Source of the DNA: Diabrotica undecimpunctata
Taxonomy: Eukaryota > Arthropoda > Insecta > Coleoptera > Chrysomelidae
Direction: 5' to 3'
DNA length: 64,000 bases
Assembly: GCF_040954645.1 (NCBI RefSeq)
Contig: NC_092811.1
Span: 120,797,411 to 120,861,410, forward strand
In this document: in pieces, positions 11,947-24,451 of the stretch
Layout: every line of letters begins with the position of its first letter
Position numbering within the stretch: the first letter of the stretch is position 1
Notes under the pieces: generated by a model
What the model was told of the DNA's origin: nothing
Seen by the model: the letters and a program-made list of their open reading frames with translations, nothing else
Database searches by the model: none
Program-made: the position numbers and the translations under genes

Positions 11947-13237
11947 GGCTTCCGATGTCTCAGTCTACCGAGTCCCCAGACACAACTACACTAATCACTA
12001 AGCAATACATTACTAGTGCTGGGAATAGAAGACGGGTAATTTATACTGTCGATGGTGACGTGTTTTGGGTGAAAGTTGGCCTAGGGGTTAGCGCAGGGAT
12101 TGGCGCGGGATTTGACGCGGGGGTTGGCGCGAACATTTCTGACAGTAAGATTTTGATTGACGGGTGGAGCGGATGGTATTTTCTTTATGAAATAGTCGAA
12201 GGTAACCGTATGCCATCATCTCTTTTATTAAGACAAATTGGCATTTTTTTATTTCTATGGCATATCGTAGAATTCTTGGTTTATAGAAGCGGATAGGGGC
12301 TATGGTTCTGAAATTTCTGGAGATTCTATAAATATAAATATTATTGACTATTATTGAATAATATTTGCATTCAAAATAGATTTGAGAATTACTGTAACAC
12401 GGTTTCTTCCTATACTTTTAATTTACTTAATATTGTTAATCTTTAATTTTTGATATAAAAATCTCCCACAATCATCGGGTGCAATCAAACCATATTATGA
12501 TCTTTGGTCTTTTTAACATAAATTTAACAATTTTTAAAGTCGTAATTACTAGAAAAAATATTAAAAAGTTTAATTTCCCTTGTAACAATAACAGATAATT
12601 TTTATTAGGCCCTATCAATTAAAATCGTGGTTATTTCCCGTTAAAAATAGTAGATTCCCATCACTCATTTCACCACAAATTTACGTTCTTTTTCTTCTTG
12701 AAAATAAATTGGATACTTTCTAAAATTTTAACAAAAAAATCCAGGGTATTATCCAAACGCCAACAAATCCTGTTATTTTTAAATCAATTTAAAACGACGG
12801 CCTTAGTGAAAATCTTACTTTGCAAATTGAATTTCAAATTCAATAATACCGTAGTGGATTGTTTACCCTAAGTTCAGATTTCCGGAGAGCAGCCATTATC
12901 TTGTGAGTTACCGAAAGTTTCCAAACAACTCTTAGCAAGAAAATATTCTATTATATAAACTTCCCACCCTGTGATACAATAGTCATGAACTATTCCCAAG
13001 GAACTTCGTACATATGCTTATTGGATTACGAGCTACCGAGAGTTTTGACCTGATGTACAGGATAAGGCGACTTTTGGCTTTCTACATTTTGATAAAAATA
13101 AATAATGAGGAGACAAAGTTCATAGATTACTCGTTAAAAATTGTTTAGTATTTAGATTTTAATATACAGAGCACGAGACGTTAACTATGAGATACCAAAC
13201 AGCTCCATATTTTTAAAATTTTTTGTTTTTATCGGTA
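11947..13237. other. Non-coding stretch
   Basis: A 136-codon open frame spans 11886-12296, but its start lies in the repeat motif and the protein is only a Gly/Ala/Val-rich pattern (repeated GVGA-like units), so I do not call it. The rest is AT-rich without recognisable content. Confidence 0.5.
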
Positions 13238-14985
13238 TTTTCTTCTTTGGGTGCCGTGTCCGTATTCAGACGTTGGCCGTCATCATGTTTACAATTTCCT
13301 GAAACCTTTCTCTGTCGGCTGCTGCGCGAAATAATTCTTCTACTGTGGAACCACATCATTGTCTATATTACGCAGTCATGAAAGTTTCTTTCGACCAATC
13401 CATCTTATTCCTTCCACTTTTCCTTGTATTATAAGGCGAAGTAGATGGTATTTATTTCCTCTAATTATATGGCCGAAGTATTCTGTTTTTCTCCTCTTTA
13501 TGGTGTTTATGAGCAGACGTTCTGAATTGATTATTTGAAGAACATCTTCATTGGACGTGTGCGAAACCCACGATATCTTTAGGATTCGTCTATAGCACCA
13601 CAATTCGAATGCTTCTAACTTGTTTAGCATTGTAGTTTTTAACGTCCATGTCTCACAACCATACAATAGGATGGACCACACATAACATTTCAGGACCTTC
13701 TTACGAAGATTCATCGACAGATTTCTGTTGCATAAAACTGGTTTCCAGGTCATAAAAGCCTTACGTGATATTTGGATCCTGGTTATTATCTCTTCATCAG
13801 AGTCACAATTTACATTTAACCAGCTGCCAAGGTATTTGAAATGATTTACCCTTTCGATCTTCTCTCCATTAAGAGAAATTAGACCTTGATCTATATTGAT
13901 CTTTCCAACTTCCATACACTTTGTCTCTGAAATGTTGATTTTAAGGCCTCTCCGATAACTTGCTTCACTGACTAGATTTAGTAGTGTTTGGAGGTCTTGT
14001 AAATATTCTGCAAGAATGGCTGTATCGTCAGCGTATCTAATATTGTTGATTACTTCTCCACCTAGTCTTACTCCCTCTTGTCTGTCATCCAAAGCCTCCC
14101 TAAAGATTTCTTCAGAGTACAGATTAAAAAGAGTGGGTGACAAAACACAACCCTGCCGTACTCCGCGTTTGATGGATATTTTTTCAGTCGTACTGTCTTC
14201 AATTTGTATAGAGGCTACTTGATTGTAATATAAGTATTTTAGCACTCTTATATCATAGTGGTCAAGTCCTACTGCCCGTAGGCAATCGAAAAGTGTATCG
14301 TGTTGTACTCGTTCGAACGCCTTCTCGAAGTCGATGAAACAAACATAAACATTCTTTCGGAATTCATAACTTTTTTGTAATAGAACGCGCATACAGAATA
14401 GTGCCTCTCTAGTTCCTAGACCGTTTCTAAATCCAAATTGCTTATTACCCATCCTACTTTCGCATAGAAGGAATACTCGGTTTTGTATAATTCGTAAGAG
14501 TATCTTCAGTGTGTGACTCATCAAACTGATTAGTCTAAAATCGCTGCATTTGGTGGGCCTACTTTTCTTTGGTAATGTTATAAACAGTGACTCTAACCAA
14601 TCATCTGGTATTTTTCCTTCGTTGTAAATTTTGTTGAAGAAAGGTTAAGCAGGCAATTCTTTCCTCATCCAAAAGTTTAAGTAGCTCAGCAGGGATTTGA
14701 TCTGGTCCAGGTGCTTTATTGTTTTTGGCTTGCTGTATTGCCTTTGGAAGTAAAAAGACTTCCGAATTCAGTATACTGGGACCTCTGTCTGTCACAGGCA
14801 GTATTTGGAGCATTTTCTCTAGAAGCATCGTCAAAAAGGTCAGTGATGTATCTCTCCCATTCTTTGCACTGTTGTTCGTGATCACAAATTTTTCCGTCCT
14901 CGCTTTTAAGTATTTGAACATTTTTCTGTTTTCTAATTCCGGCAGTATATTTAAGTTTCTTGTGGAGGTTGAAACTGTCATGCTT
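13238..14985 (-). pseudogene. RTE-like LINE, reverse transcriptase region, frameshifted
   Basis: A 5'-truncated endonuclease/reverse-transcriptase ORF. The first part (14981-14601) is the linker before the RT with KAPGPDQIPAELLK. A frameshift near 14640 leads into the RT frame (14524-13376) with FGFRNGLGTREA, FIDFEKAFERVQHDTL, RRGVRQGCVLSP-like box (IKRGVRQGCVLSPTLFNLY), RYADDTAIL (catalytic YADD), YLGSWL and the thumb motif LLYGCETWTL. After the stop at 13376 the tail is still recognisable but shifted. The catalytic boxes are intact, yet frameshifts and the missing endonuclease make it non-autonomous. Confidence 0.85.
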
Positions 14986-15935
14986 TTATTATTACTTATT
15001 TATTTATTTTTTTTATATATAATTTTCTATATTTATTTATTTTTTTATCGGTATAAGATAATTCAAAAGCGCTCTGGTATTAAAACGCTTACTTGTAAGG
15101 GAAATATAATAAATAGACAGTTGCTTTCCTATTAGATTCGGTGCCAAAAGGGGACTGCCTCGTTTTTGCAGGGAATGACTCATACATTAGCCCTTCGATG
15201 TATCATCTCAAAAAATGTGGAATAATTTGTCCTGGTAGTTAGTTAGCACACGTTTACTTGTTTATTTATTTGGTAAGTTATTAATAAAGCTTTGATTCTA
15301 GGCAAAATGTATTTTTTGCCTATTCTAAGTTAGTCCAAATATCCCTGTATTTGGACTAAGACAAACAAAAGATTTATAAAGCTGAATAAACTGAACCATG
15401 AACTCTTTTTCTTTCATTGACATTATTATTACAAACAAAAAACACAAAATAACGTACAACGCAGCCTATCTATGCAGGAGACCAAAAACCCGAAAATTAA
15501 AGCTACATTTACACGTTACCACATGCAAATTATCTGACCATCCAGATTTTCCTCAAGCCAAACTTTGTGGCTTGCGCAAGTGAACAATTTTCGTTTTCAT
15601 ACACCAATTTACTTGCACAAATTAGCATGCACAAGTCAATTTGCGCAAATTGCATGAGCGTGAAAACGTACCTTTACGCACAATGCACGCCGGATCAAAC
15701 TTTTCTCCGACTGAATACGGAAAAATTGCGCAGTTCGTATTATTGTGCAATATAATTGAACGTTTGGATAGAAAGAACTATTCAATCTCATTGTACAATA
15801 TATGTATTGTACAATATTATTGTAGGTCCAAGGGCTGTCTACGATGCTGTGAGATCAATCAGGCGTAGGTCATTTTGGTTGCTGACCGTGTGGAGGATGT
15901 ACTCGCCAGTAGTTGGTTGGTAAACTTAATAATAT
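14986..15935. other. Non-coding stretch with short hairpins
   Basis: No gene recognised. Contains a perfect 12-bp stem hairpin at 15330-15359 and a palindrome around 15800-15825 (ATTGTACAATA/TATTGTACAAT). Short open frames near 15400-15870 have no recognisable similarity. Confidence 0.5.
15330..15359. repeat. Perfect hairpin, 12-bp stem
   Basis: TTAGTCCAAATA at 15330-15341 and its exact reverse complement at 15348-15359 with a 6-nt loop. A second hairpin (GGCAAAA/TTTTGCC type) lies just upstream near 15301-15320. Confidence 0.7.
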
Positions 15936-16154
15936 TTATGTCATTCTTTGACATTGTCTGAAAAAATTCTCTAATTTCTCATAGAATAGATCGTTCTCAT
16001 CGTCTTCTTTATCTTCAGTACGGGCATGGATATTTATAACGCTGTAATTGTTTGCCAATATTACATCACGTAATTTCATATAGACAGGATGAACAAATAC
16101 GGATGAATTGTTATGGAATAAAATATTGCTGAAAAATATTTTTTCGGGTGACAT
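15936..16154 (-). pseudogene. LINE endonuclease fragment
   Basis: Minus-strand frame with VINIHARTEDKEDDENDLFY followed by KLENFFRQCQ. This is the central part of the endonuclease of RTE-like LINEs (INVHAPTEDK... type). Only about 40 recognisable residues remain, with no flanking catalytic domains. Confidence 0.6.
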
Positions 16155-17065
16155 AGAACGGTTATAGTAAATTATAATGTAAAATTAGAAGCAATTTTTA
16201 TCAAAAATTTGTCTGTAATATATTGAACCCGTTTGTGTTTAATTGATCGAGGTTTTAAACAATTTTCGTTAACCGATTTTAAAATGAATTATTCGTTGAA
16301 TTATTGCGGTTAGCTAAATACTGATGAACATTAAATAATATTTAATTTTTGCATATTCGGCGCTGATTAAATATTATTCAGAATTTATGAATAATTAAAT
16401 TATTTTATTTCTATTCAAGGTGTACGATTTGCACCGGTTTAAAGGGTGGAAATAATCTATGTGATATTGCCAAATAATAATTGCGATAACTCAAAATCAC
16501 GAACTAAACCGTAAACAACACTATAAACTAAGCCATATGGAAGTCCGTTGTTGTTGTTTCTTGGACCTACAATTGTGTTCAATCTGTATCAAAATATCTT
16601 AAAAATATTTTTTTATTAGTATATAATTTAATATTCTTTTTGACTACCTGATTTGGAATATAAAATAATTTCAACATCTTATCTCTTAAAATAGAAAGGC
16701 ATATATTATCATACGCACTTTCTACGTCTACAAGAAAAGCAGAAAGGTGATTGTTTCTGTCAAAATGATTGCTTATGTCTACCACAAGAGTACTAAGAGC
16801 ATCTACAGAACCCACCTCTTTTTTAAAAGGGAATTGATTTTGACAAGCTAATTTATTATAAATTATCCACCAATCTAGTCTTACTTTGATAATTCATTCC
16901 AGTCTTTAAAACACACGACATCAAAGAGATTGGCCTATATGATTGTACTAAGTTGGGATCTGTATTAGGTTTAAGGATTGGTATGACAAGAACAGTTGTT
17001 AATATATCAATTTCTGCATCTTTAAAAAAAATATCATTAAAAATATCAATTATCAATTATATCAA

Positions 17066-17286
17066 GTATATCATATCATGATATACTCTCCTTCAAGCCA
17101 TCCTGCAAGAAAAAATATTTGGAAAACGAGGTCCAGGAAGAAAAAGAACATCTTGGTTGAAGAACCCCAGAATCTGGTTCAATACAACATCTGTACAGCT
17201 TTTCCGCGCTGCTACAGATAAGGTAAAGATTGCCATAATGATCGCCAACATTCGTAACGGATAGGCACATCAAGAAGAAGAAGAAT
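17066..17286 (+). mobile_element. 5'-truncated RTE-like LINE tail with 10-bp target duplication
   Basis: The coding tail reads from LLQAILQEKIFGKRGPG through FRAATDKVKIAIMIANIRNG to a stop, then ends in (GAA)n. ATTATATCAA occurs on both sides (17056-17065 and 17287-17296), marking target-primed insertion into the older minus-strand LINE. Same family as 23731-23856 and the end of 42545-43730. Confidence 0.8.
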
Positions 17287-17731
17287 ATTATATCAATTTT
17301 TTGCTATATTTGGAAGTTTTTTAAGCATAGGATATTTAATATCATCGTAATCCGGAGCGGTGTTAGACCTATTAGTTAGCGCAAAATCAAGTTCTTCCCG
17401 TGTAAATGGATTTAGAAGAAAGGGACTTGAAGTTATAGGATTATTTTGAATTTCTATAGCAGTATTAACTGATTATTCTGATTCTTCAATCAATTCATCA
17501 TTAATATGATTAATACTTGGAGTATACTTCCTTTGCATTTTTTTGCTTCATTCTAAATATTTTGAATAAGCATATTTTTATTTAACGATAAACACCAGTT
17601 TTCCCAACTTTCTTTGGCTTTTAGGTTTAGAACTTTTTTATTTTAGCCATTTCTTCCTTATACCGTAAGTAATTAGCAAAACTAGAGTTAGTTTATTGTT
17701 CTGAAGCTCTTTTCTTGTGGTATTTTAAAGT

Positions 17732-17882
17732 AATTACTATTTAAATGGGAATATAACAAATAAACGTTTCAATTTCCACGTCCAAAATCGTTCTTAAAAT
17801 ACGATTTCCGAAGTGGAAATTGAAACGTCAATAAACTTACTTTAACCTTTAATTGTGGCTTATTTCCATTTAAATAGTAATT
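17732..17882. mobile_element. Small inverted-repeat element, 151 bp
   Basis: Termini AATTACTATTTAAATGG and its exact reverse complement (17866-17882). An internal inverted block, AACGTTTCAATTTCCAC (17763-17779) against GTGGAAATTGAAACGT (17813-17828), flanks a 33-nt centre. Half-copies of the same family occur at 24606-24735 and, more decayed, near 57170-57225. Confidence 0.7.
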
Positions 17883-18440
17883 AGAGTTAGTTTTATATGC
17901 TTTTGAAGCATCTTTCCTGTCAGAAACAACTTGTTCACATTCACAATCCTACCAAGTAGGAGATGGTCGTTTAATATGTTTTATACGTCGCATTGGACTG
18001 AGAAGATGCATTATTAATACTCGCCATTAGGAAGTTATATTTCTCTTAGGTAGACAAGCTGTCCGAATAGTTAAGAAAATTTTGTTTAATCAGATCAGAG
18101 TATTGGGTTCAATTAGCTTTATTAACATTCCATTTGGACTTGAAATTAACAGAAGAAAGATTCATTTGAACTACATAATGATTCGATCACAATGTGTCAT
18201 CTAAGATGTTCCCAATAATTTCTTTTGGAGAACACAACGTAATGTCAACACTAGATTGTGTCACATCCGGGCGGGTCAGACAGGTTGGTTTGCCATTATT
18301 AAGAACAACTAAATCGAGAGTATCAATGGCGTTAATAAGTTGGTGACCAATGACATTTTTAAGTGAACCCCACAAGCTGTTATGCGCATTCATATCACCA
18401 CCTATAATGCAAGGAAAATTAAATTATTCCAATTCATAAA

Positions 18441-19120
18441 AAATCCATCACTTCACTCCGAAATCAAATCGGCAGTGATCTAAGTGGACAGCACCCGGAT
18501 TAAACCGTCCAAAGCGACCAAAGGAGCAACAATAAACCACCGGAAAGGGTATGTGCTCTGTATTTTGAGACCCATAAGGAATTATTATATATTTTTTTTG
18601 GTGTCACAAATTATCAACCCTGTCCTATATTTATAAAACTATTTCTTCAACTCAATAGTATTATTTATGATCACCCTCTATAAGGTTTTTGGGTAAAAAC
18701 AGTCCGCACTTATGATAAAAGACAACAACACAACGTTTTCTTTTAACCCTAAATATTTTTTTCTAGATGTATCTGAAAGAAGGATCTCTTTTCTTTCTCC
18801 CGACGCTACCGTTGTAAAAACCTTCATACATCCATGTCACTAATGAAATATAAGCTCAACCGAGCTCTAAATTCTCTTTTGTTTTTCTTGTAAGAGGTCT
18901 TATCGTTCTAGTTTTGTTTCCTTTGAGAGCACGAGATACATATCCATTGGCGTTCAAAACACTTTTTTAGAGAAAAGTTTTTTCATAAAGGTCGGTTTTT
19001 TGCCTCGATGTTTTTCATTGTCCAAAGCTTTATTTTTATAGAAGATAAAAGATTTTATAAAATGTGTTTTATTCTTATATACACAGAACAATATGTTATC
19101 CGAAAAATTGTTTTTTTATA
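18441..19120. other. Non-coding stretch
   Basis: No coding or repeat structure recognised. Confidence 0.5.
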
Positions 19121-19392
19121 TACAGGGTGTCCAATTAAGTCGGCACCATATGGAAAACTTTTTTTTAGTTTTATGAACAAAAGGTGATTGATTTTTTATA
19201 AAAAGTTCTGCATGTTTTAAAACCTAAAATACAATCTTTAAATATTAAAATGTTTCAATCAAATACGCGGTTTTTCAAAAAAATATGAATTTTGTGTAAA
19301 ATTTAACAATATCCACAATTCATATTTTTTGACAAACCGCGTATATGACTGAAAAAATTTATTAGCTGATGATAGTATTTTAGGTTTTAGAA
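19121..19392. mobile_element. MITE-like element: ACAGGGTGT end plus inverted repeat
   Basis: ACAGGGTGTCC near 19122 opens a stretch containing inverted arms 19218-19296 and 19314-19390. These share AAAACCTAAAATA and ATACGCGGTTT(T)TC. The distal end abuts the hAT terminus at 19393, so the element was probably interrupted there. The ACAGGGTGT end is a recurring motif in this window. Confidence 0.5.
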
Positions 19393-21122
19393 CAGGGTTG
19401 TCCAACTTGCAATGCCTTAAGGGCCAAAACTAAAACCTTTGATGTTGTCGCGGGCCATATAATAATTTTGTTACAAGTAATAACAAAATAAAGTGAGGTA
19501 TAAAAATAATTAAAACAAAAAAGAGTATTATTTCTTTTATTGCTCAACAACTACATTTTTATATAAACGGAAAATTTATTGATAACACTTTTCAATAATC
19601 AAGAGAAACATTGCAAAAGCAACGAAAAAGATGTATCCAATTAGTGTGAGGACTGTGGTCGATCGGCTTCATCCACCAATGAAAAAATGTCCACATCCAG
19701 TTCAGTTGTAGACACTCTCATAAGATGACGTAAGGAAGAATCGGTAAGGTTGCTTCTGTTTTTATTTTTTATGTATTTCATGGAGGAAAAGGCACTTTCA
19801 CATGTATATGTGCTTCCGAACATTGACGTCATTTTCAGTCCAAAATCTCGCAGGTTTGGGAATTTCTCCTTTAACAGTAATTTGAAAAATTCAGGTCCCT
19901 CTTCTTGTCTAGTGATTAGGAACATGTCTGCTTGAAGATCACATAACTCAAGCTGTAAGTTGGGTGGTTGATCATCAATGGTTGCTCCAAGAGGGTTATT
20001 ATAAAGTAGTACACTGCTTTTGAGACTTTCAATTTCTTCAAATCTTATATTGAATTCATCAATAACTTGTTCAATTTGTGAAATACAGGATGAAAACTCA
20101 ATATTTTTCTCACCGTTGAATTCTTCTGCTATTTGCAGACAGCTAGGGAAGTGTGTCAGGTTGTTCTTTTCCAAAGCACGTTTAAACACGTTCAGCTTAT
20201 TCCGGAATCCGTTTATCATTCCGATCAAATCTGAAACCGTCTGGTTTCTTTCTTGAAGACTTAAGTTTAACATGTTAAGATGATTAGTCAGATCTGTTAT
20301 AAAAGCTAACTGTCTTAAGAATTCTGGATCCTTAAACTTCTCTTCCAGTTCAGTTGTGTCAGATGAAACGTATTTGTTGAGGAATGCAGGGATTTCCTTT
20401 CTTATGGCAAAAAATCGTTCCATGCACTTTCCTGCATTCAGCCACCTTACATGGTTGTACATTAGCAAGTCTCCATACTCAGCCTCTGTTTCCACTAAAA
20501 ACTGCTTATGTTGCCTGTGTAAAAGAGATCGATTTCCACCTCTAATCATATTTATAATCTTAATCACGGTTTGGAAAACTTGATCTTCCTTGACTGATTT
20601 TCCACATAAAGCTCCCTGATGTATAATACAATGAATTGTTGGGCAAGTGACACCATTCTCTCGAAGCAGACCCACTAATCCAATTTTTTTACCTGTCATT
20701 GATGGGGCCCCGTCTGTTGCTATGGCTGAACATTTATCAAAGCCTCCAATTCTGTCAACTGTTTTCTTCACAGCCTCATAGATGTCTTTTCCTTTTGTTG
20801 TTCCATAAAGAGGACAAATATGAAATAACTCCTCTTTACTGGTAAAATCATCAAAAGTAGTGCGCACAAATATTAACAGCTGACTAACATCGGTTTAATC
20901 AGTGCTTTCATCCAAACAAAGTGAGAAATATGAACTTTTCTAACCAGGCTAAGCATAGATTTTTCTACTTGCTCACCCATAGCAACAATCCTTCTTTGTA
21001 TGGTTTGATGTGAAAGTGGCACTGATTCAAATTTCTCCGCCATTTTAGAATCACCGAAACCTTTGGCCATTTCAACAGCACATTTTTTTATCAAATTCAA
21101 AAAGTTACAGCTATCCTATATA
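19393..21122 (-). pseudogene. hAT transposase, GTF2IRD2/ZBED-like, broken
   Basis: The main open frame (20867-19641, 408 codons) contains the hAT catalytic region (CSAIATDGAPSMTGKK, then HCIIHQGALCGK, the conserved HC block), VRWLNAGKCMERFF and a C-terminal dimerisation segment (TYTCESAFSSMKYIKNKNRS). Upstream, 21100-20873 is the same protein in another frame. A frameshift near 20940-20960 and an in-frame stop next to CLDEST break it. The 3' terminus CAGGGTTGTCCAACTTGC at 19393 looks like a hAT end. The matching 5' terminus is absent, so the copy is 5'-truncated. Its best relatives are the Charlie-type transposases that gave rise to vertebrate GTF2IRD2-like genes. Confidence 0.85.
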
Positions 21123-21455
21123 AAACTTGATGTGACCTCTTTTTGACTTGTTTAGTAATTATAAAAAAAAATTCTAAATATTAGTCATAAGGACAATACA
21201 TTTTTATAAAAAAAAAAGTAGTTCTGGTTTCAGTATTTTATATTCATTGCCACTCAACAACAGGCTTAAAAGTGTTCTTCTTTCAATTTTTTAGTTTTAA
21301 ACTAACTCTGGAGTCTAGAACTAGTCTCTGGAACTAGAAAATAGAATATAAAAACTAAGAGCTGAATCTCACTGTAAGATTAAGCAAACCAAAAAACAAA
21401 ATTGCAAATCATTCATGGCATCCACCCCCTGCATTAAAATGGAAATAATTCGTTA
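21123..21455. other. Non-coding junction
   Basis: AT-rich sequence between the truncated hAT and the LINE fragment. Nothing recognised. Confidence 0.5.
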
Positions 21456-21895
21456 ATTATCTGGAAAGCAACAAAACTCCCAAATTAGTTTAAAACATGA
21501 TGACAAACTTATTACCTCACAGAAGAAATCATAGAAGCTTTTGCTGACTTTTACAAACAAAATTCCAGCATTAACAACTACTCTCCAAGTTTTCTTTAAT
21601 ATAAATTTAAAAATGAAAAGAAGGAGATACAGATCACAGAGAACACGGATAACTAAATAAACTTTCCAATTTCACCAGAAGAATTGGACGATGCATTGTT
21701 TGGCATAAAAAACTCTTCACTGGGTCCAGATGATATACCAATATTGTTTCTCCAAAAACTTAACACAAATGCTAAAACATACCTCCTTAATGTTTTGAAC
21801 CAAATGTGGATACAGCACTACTTTCCAAAGTCTTGATCAGAATCATATAGTATCCCAATCCCTAAACCTTAAAAAACGAAAACAAATCCCCAATT
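21456..21895 (+). pseudogene. I-like LINE RT fragment, left half (split by hAT)
   Basis: Plus-strand frame includes PEELDDALFGIKNSSLGPDD, the conserved S-x-GPDD block before the RT, then ILFLQKLNTNAKTYLLNVL and a YRP block at the hAT boundary. It is interrupted by stops. The right half resumes at 24452. Confidence 0.65.
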
Positions 21896-22329
21896 CTACA
21901 GACCAGGGCTTCCCAAACTGTGCGTCGCGACGCTCTGGGGAGTCGCTGCATTGTCCCAAGAGCGTCGCGTATCAGCGCCGACTTTTAATACAGAAAACAT
22001 ATTTATTTAATTTTAAATGGGTATAAAATATATGTATTAATAAATAAATCAAATAAAAAATATAACATTAAGTCGATAGACTGATAGACCCTCAAATTAT
22101 CCGAAATTATTCAAAAAATTCTTCAATCCTAAACTTATCCGATGGTCCACGAAATTATCCGAAAATCGGATAATTATCCGAAGATTGGCAACACTGCAAC
22201 ACGACTCAGTCTAGTGAGCGCCGGAGGCATTCTGTTATGATGGGCGGCTCCCCTCCATCGTGTTCCCTACTGTCGCTCGTGTTATGTCATTTAGTCAAGC
22301 TTTTGTTTTGTTTTATTACGCATGCGGAG

Positions 22330-24136
22330 TTTTTTGCTATCAACAATGGATACTTAAATTCAAAAGAATAGAAAACGAAGTGAAAAATCAGGCGAGAGCA
22401 GTAATGTTAATTTAAGTAAAAAGAAGGAAAATAGGAAATATGACAACAAATATTTGGATTTACCTGCGTTTCTAAAGGGAATGTAGAACTTCCACAATGT
22501 GTTGTTTATCACAAAGTATTGGCGGCTGAAAGTATGCTTCCTAATAAACTAAAACTGCATTTGGAATCAACTCACAGTCATTTACAAGGTAAGCCAAGAG
22601 ACTTTTTTGTAAGAAAATTGCGAGAGCTAAAACATCAGATCACAGCTTTGGTTTCAAGAGCATCAATGCCTAACAAAGCATTGCTCGCCTCTTACATGGT
22701 AACTTACCGTATTGCCAAATGTAAAAAACCACATGCGATCTCTGAGGAACTGATATGGCAACAGTGATGATTGGAGAATCGGCAGCTACAGAAATAAAAA
22801 ATGTACCTCTTTCAAACAATACAGTTAGTCGCCGTATTCACGACAGGGCAGAAGATATTAATGAGCAAATTGTGGGGAAACTTTCAGGTTTATTTGCCAT
22901 TCAACTGGACGAGGCGACTTGTAGTAATGATGATGCTCAATTGATATGTTATGTACAGGACATACAAAAAACAAATATGTGAGGATTTGTTATTTTACAT
23001 AAAAATATATGAAAGTTGTAAAGCTACTAATTTATTCGAGATTTTAAACTCATATATGACTGAAAATAATAATAACTGGGATAACTGTGTAGGTGTGTGT
23101 ATGGTGCCCGAGCGATGTCTGGACAGTATGGAGGACTACAAGCTCTCATCAAAACCAAGGCTTAAAGTATAAAATGGACACATCATACATAGAGAGGCCT
23201 TAGCAGCAAAGAACGTTACACCTGAATTAAGTGTTGTGATGAATAGCATTATTAAAGTGGTGAACTACATTAAAACACGACCCGTGAAATCAAGACTTTT
23301 CCATAAACTTTGTGAAGAAATGGAGGCCGACCACACCTTTTTAATTTATTATTGCAACTCTAGTTAGCGGTCCAAAGGCAACGTACTCACACGTGTATAC
23401 GAATTACGAAATACATTTTACACGTATCTACATACAGAATTACATGATGATGCACAAAACTTTATTAATTTAGAGTTTATAATAAAATAAGCATACCTCT
23501 ATGACATATTTAACCAATTAAATGATCTTAATAATTCTTTGCAAGGAAACAATACTCATATCCTGAAATTGGCAGATAAAATTACTAGGTTTCAGAAGAA
23601 CTTGTTCTTATGGAAAAGAAAACTAGAAGATCAAGAAATTGACTGTTTCCCTGCTTTACAAGCTTTTCTACAAGAAAAATCGATAGAAGTCCTTGATCCC
23701 TCTGAAAAATATGTTTATGTTATATGTTAAATAACCTCAGAATCTGGTTCAATACAACATCTGTGCAGCTTTTCCGCGCTGCTGCAATTAAGATAAAGAT
23801 TGCCATGATGATCGCCAACATTCGTAACGGATAGGCACATCAAGAAGAAGAGGATATAGCAATATGACTGGGTCATACTACCCTTTGCTGTAAACAGAGG
23901 AAAAAGAACAACTGATAAAATTGTCCTGTGATTCCAGCCTAAAGCTTAAATACGACAAGAACAAACTGTTTGAATTTTGGAGCTCAACTTTTCATGAATA
24001 TCATGCTATCAGCACTGCTACAATAAAGGTTTTATTGCCATTTCCGACTTCGTACTTGTGCGAAATGGGCTTCTCTGCAATTGCAGCAATTAAAAACAAG
24101 TACAGGTCAAACATAAACTTAAAAAAGAAATGAGAG
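22330..24136 (+). pseudogene. Decayed hAT transposase inside the 21.9-24.4 kb element
   Basis: Successive frames read a single hAT protein. 22519-22767 gives the N-terminal part after the zinc-finger region (LKLHLESTHSHLQGKP). 22755-22982 has the block leading to the first catalytic D (FAIQLDEATCSNDDAQL). 23539-23730 reads LQGNNTHILKLADKITRFQ. 23921-24133 is the C-terminal dimerisation domain (FPTSYLCEMGFSAIAAIKNK). Frameshifts occur near 22760 and 22985, stops around 23170-23350, and a LINE tail is inserted at 23731. Closest known type: ZBED5/SCAND3-like transposases. Confidence 0.8.
23731..23856 (+). mobile_element. Very short RTE-like LINE tail nested in the hAT
   Basis: The last roughly 35 codons of the family seen at 17066-17286 (NLRIWFNTTSVQLFRAA through IANIRNG, stop) and the (GAA)n end. 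Nearly identical at the DNA level to the end of the LINE at 42545-43730. Confidence 0.75.
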
Positions 24137-24451
24137 TGGCAATTTCCCAATTGGAGCCCCGGTTTCATAAGCTGTGCTCAAAAAAGCAAGCACATCCCTC
24201 GCATTAACCAGCCAGTTACATAAATAGATATCTCTTTTCATTTTTGTGTCTATGTTTTGATTTCGTTCTTAATTTCTATTAAAAATTATAAATGTTTAAA
24301 TAGTGTTTTTGTTATAACTATAACCTGTTACTAGGCTAGTACTAAAATTGGTAAGTATTATTGGGGGTTGGGTTGAGGGGGCGTCGCATCCTATCAGCAA
24401 AGTCCCAAGGGGGTCACAGTACGAATAAGTTTGGGAAGCCCTGCTATAGAC

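Larger units (their letters stand above)
16579..18440 (-). pseudogene. I/Jockey-like LINE remnant (endonuclease end through early RT), with two insertions
   Basis: Read 5' to 3' on the minus strand: the end of the endonuclease (IIGGDMNAHNSLWGS near 18400, then SSVDITLCSP near 18240); the RT linker around 17300-17400 (NTAPDYDDIKYPML); RT motifs ILKPNTDPNLVQSYRPISLM (near 16940) and AFLVDVESAYDNI (near 16700). The catalytic YADD part is missing. The order shows one decayed element interrupted by an RTE tail (17066-17286) and by a small inverted-repeat element (17732-17882). Clade uncertain among I, R1 and Jockey relatives. Confidence 0.7.
21904..24443 (+). mobile_element. hAT transposon (ZBED/SCAND3-like) with TIRs and 8-bp TSD
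   Basis: CAGGGCTTCCCAAACT at 21904-21919 is matched by AGTTTGGGAAGCCCTG ending at 24443. The flanking octamers CTACAGAC (21896-21903) and CTATAGAC (24444-24451) differ at one base, a classic 8-bp hAT target duplication. The 2.54-kb element sits inside a LINE RT, exactly at a YRPI box. It carries its own decayed transposase and a nested LINE tail. Confidence 0.9.

Noticed and set aside
11886..12296. 136-codon plus-strand open frame
   Set aside because: It starts within a repeat motif shared with 7.7 kb, has a low-complexity Gly/Val/Ala stretch, and shows no recognisable domain.
19641..20867. Domesticated host GTF2IRD2-like gene
   Set aside because: Although the 408-codon frame is open, the N-terminal part is frameshifted, has an in-frame stop, and a hAT terminus lies just downstream; a dead transposon is simpler.
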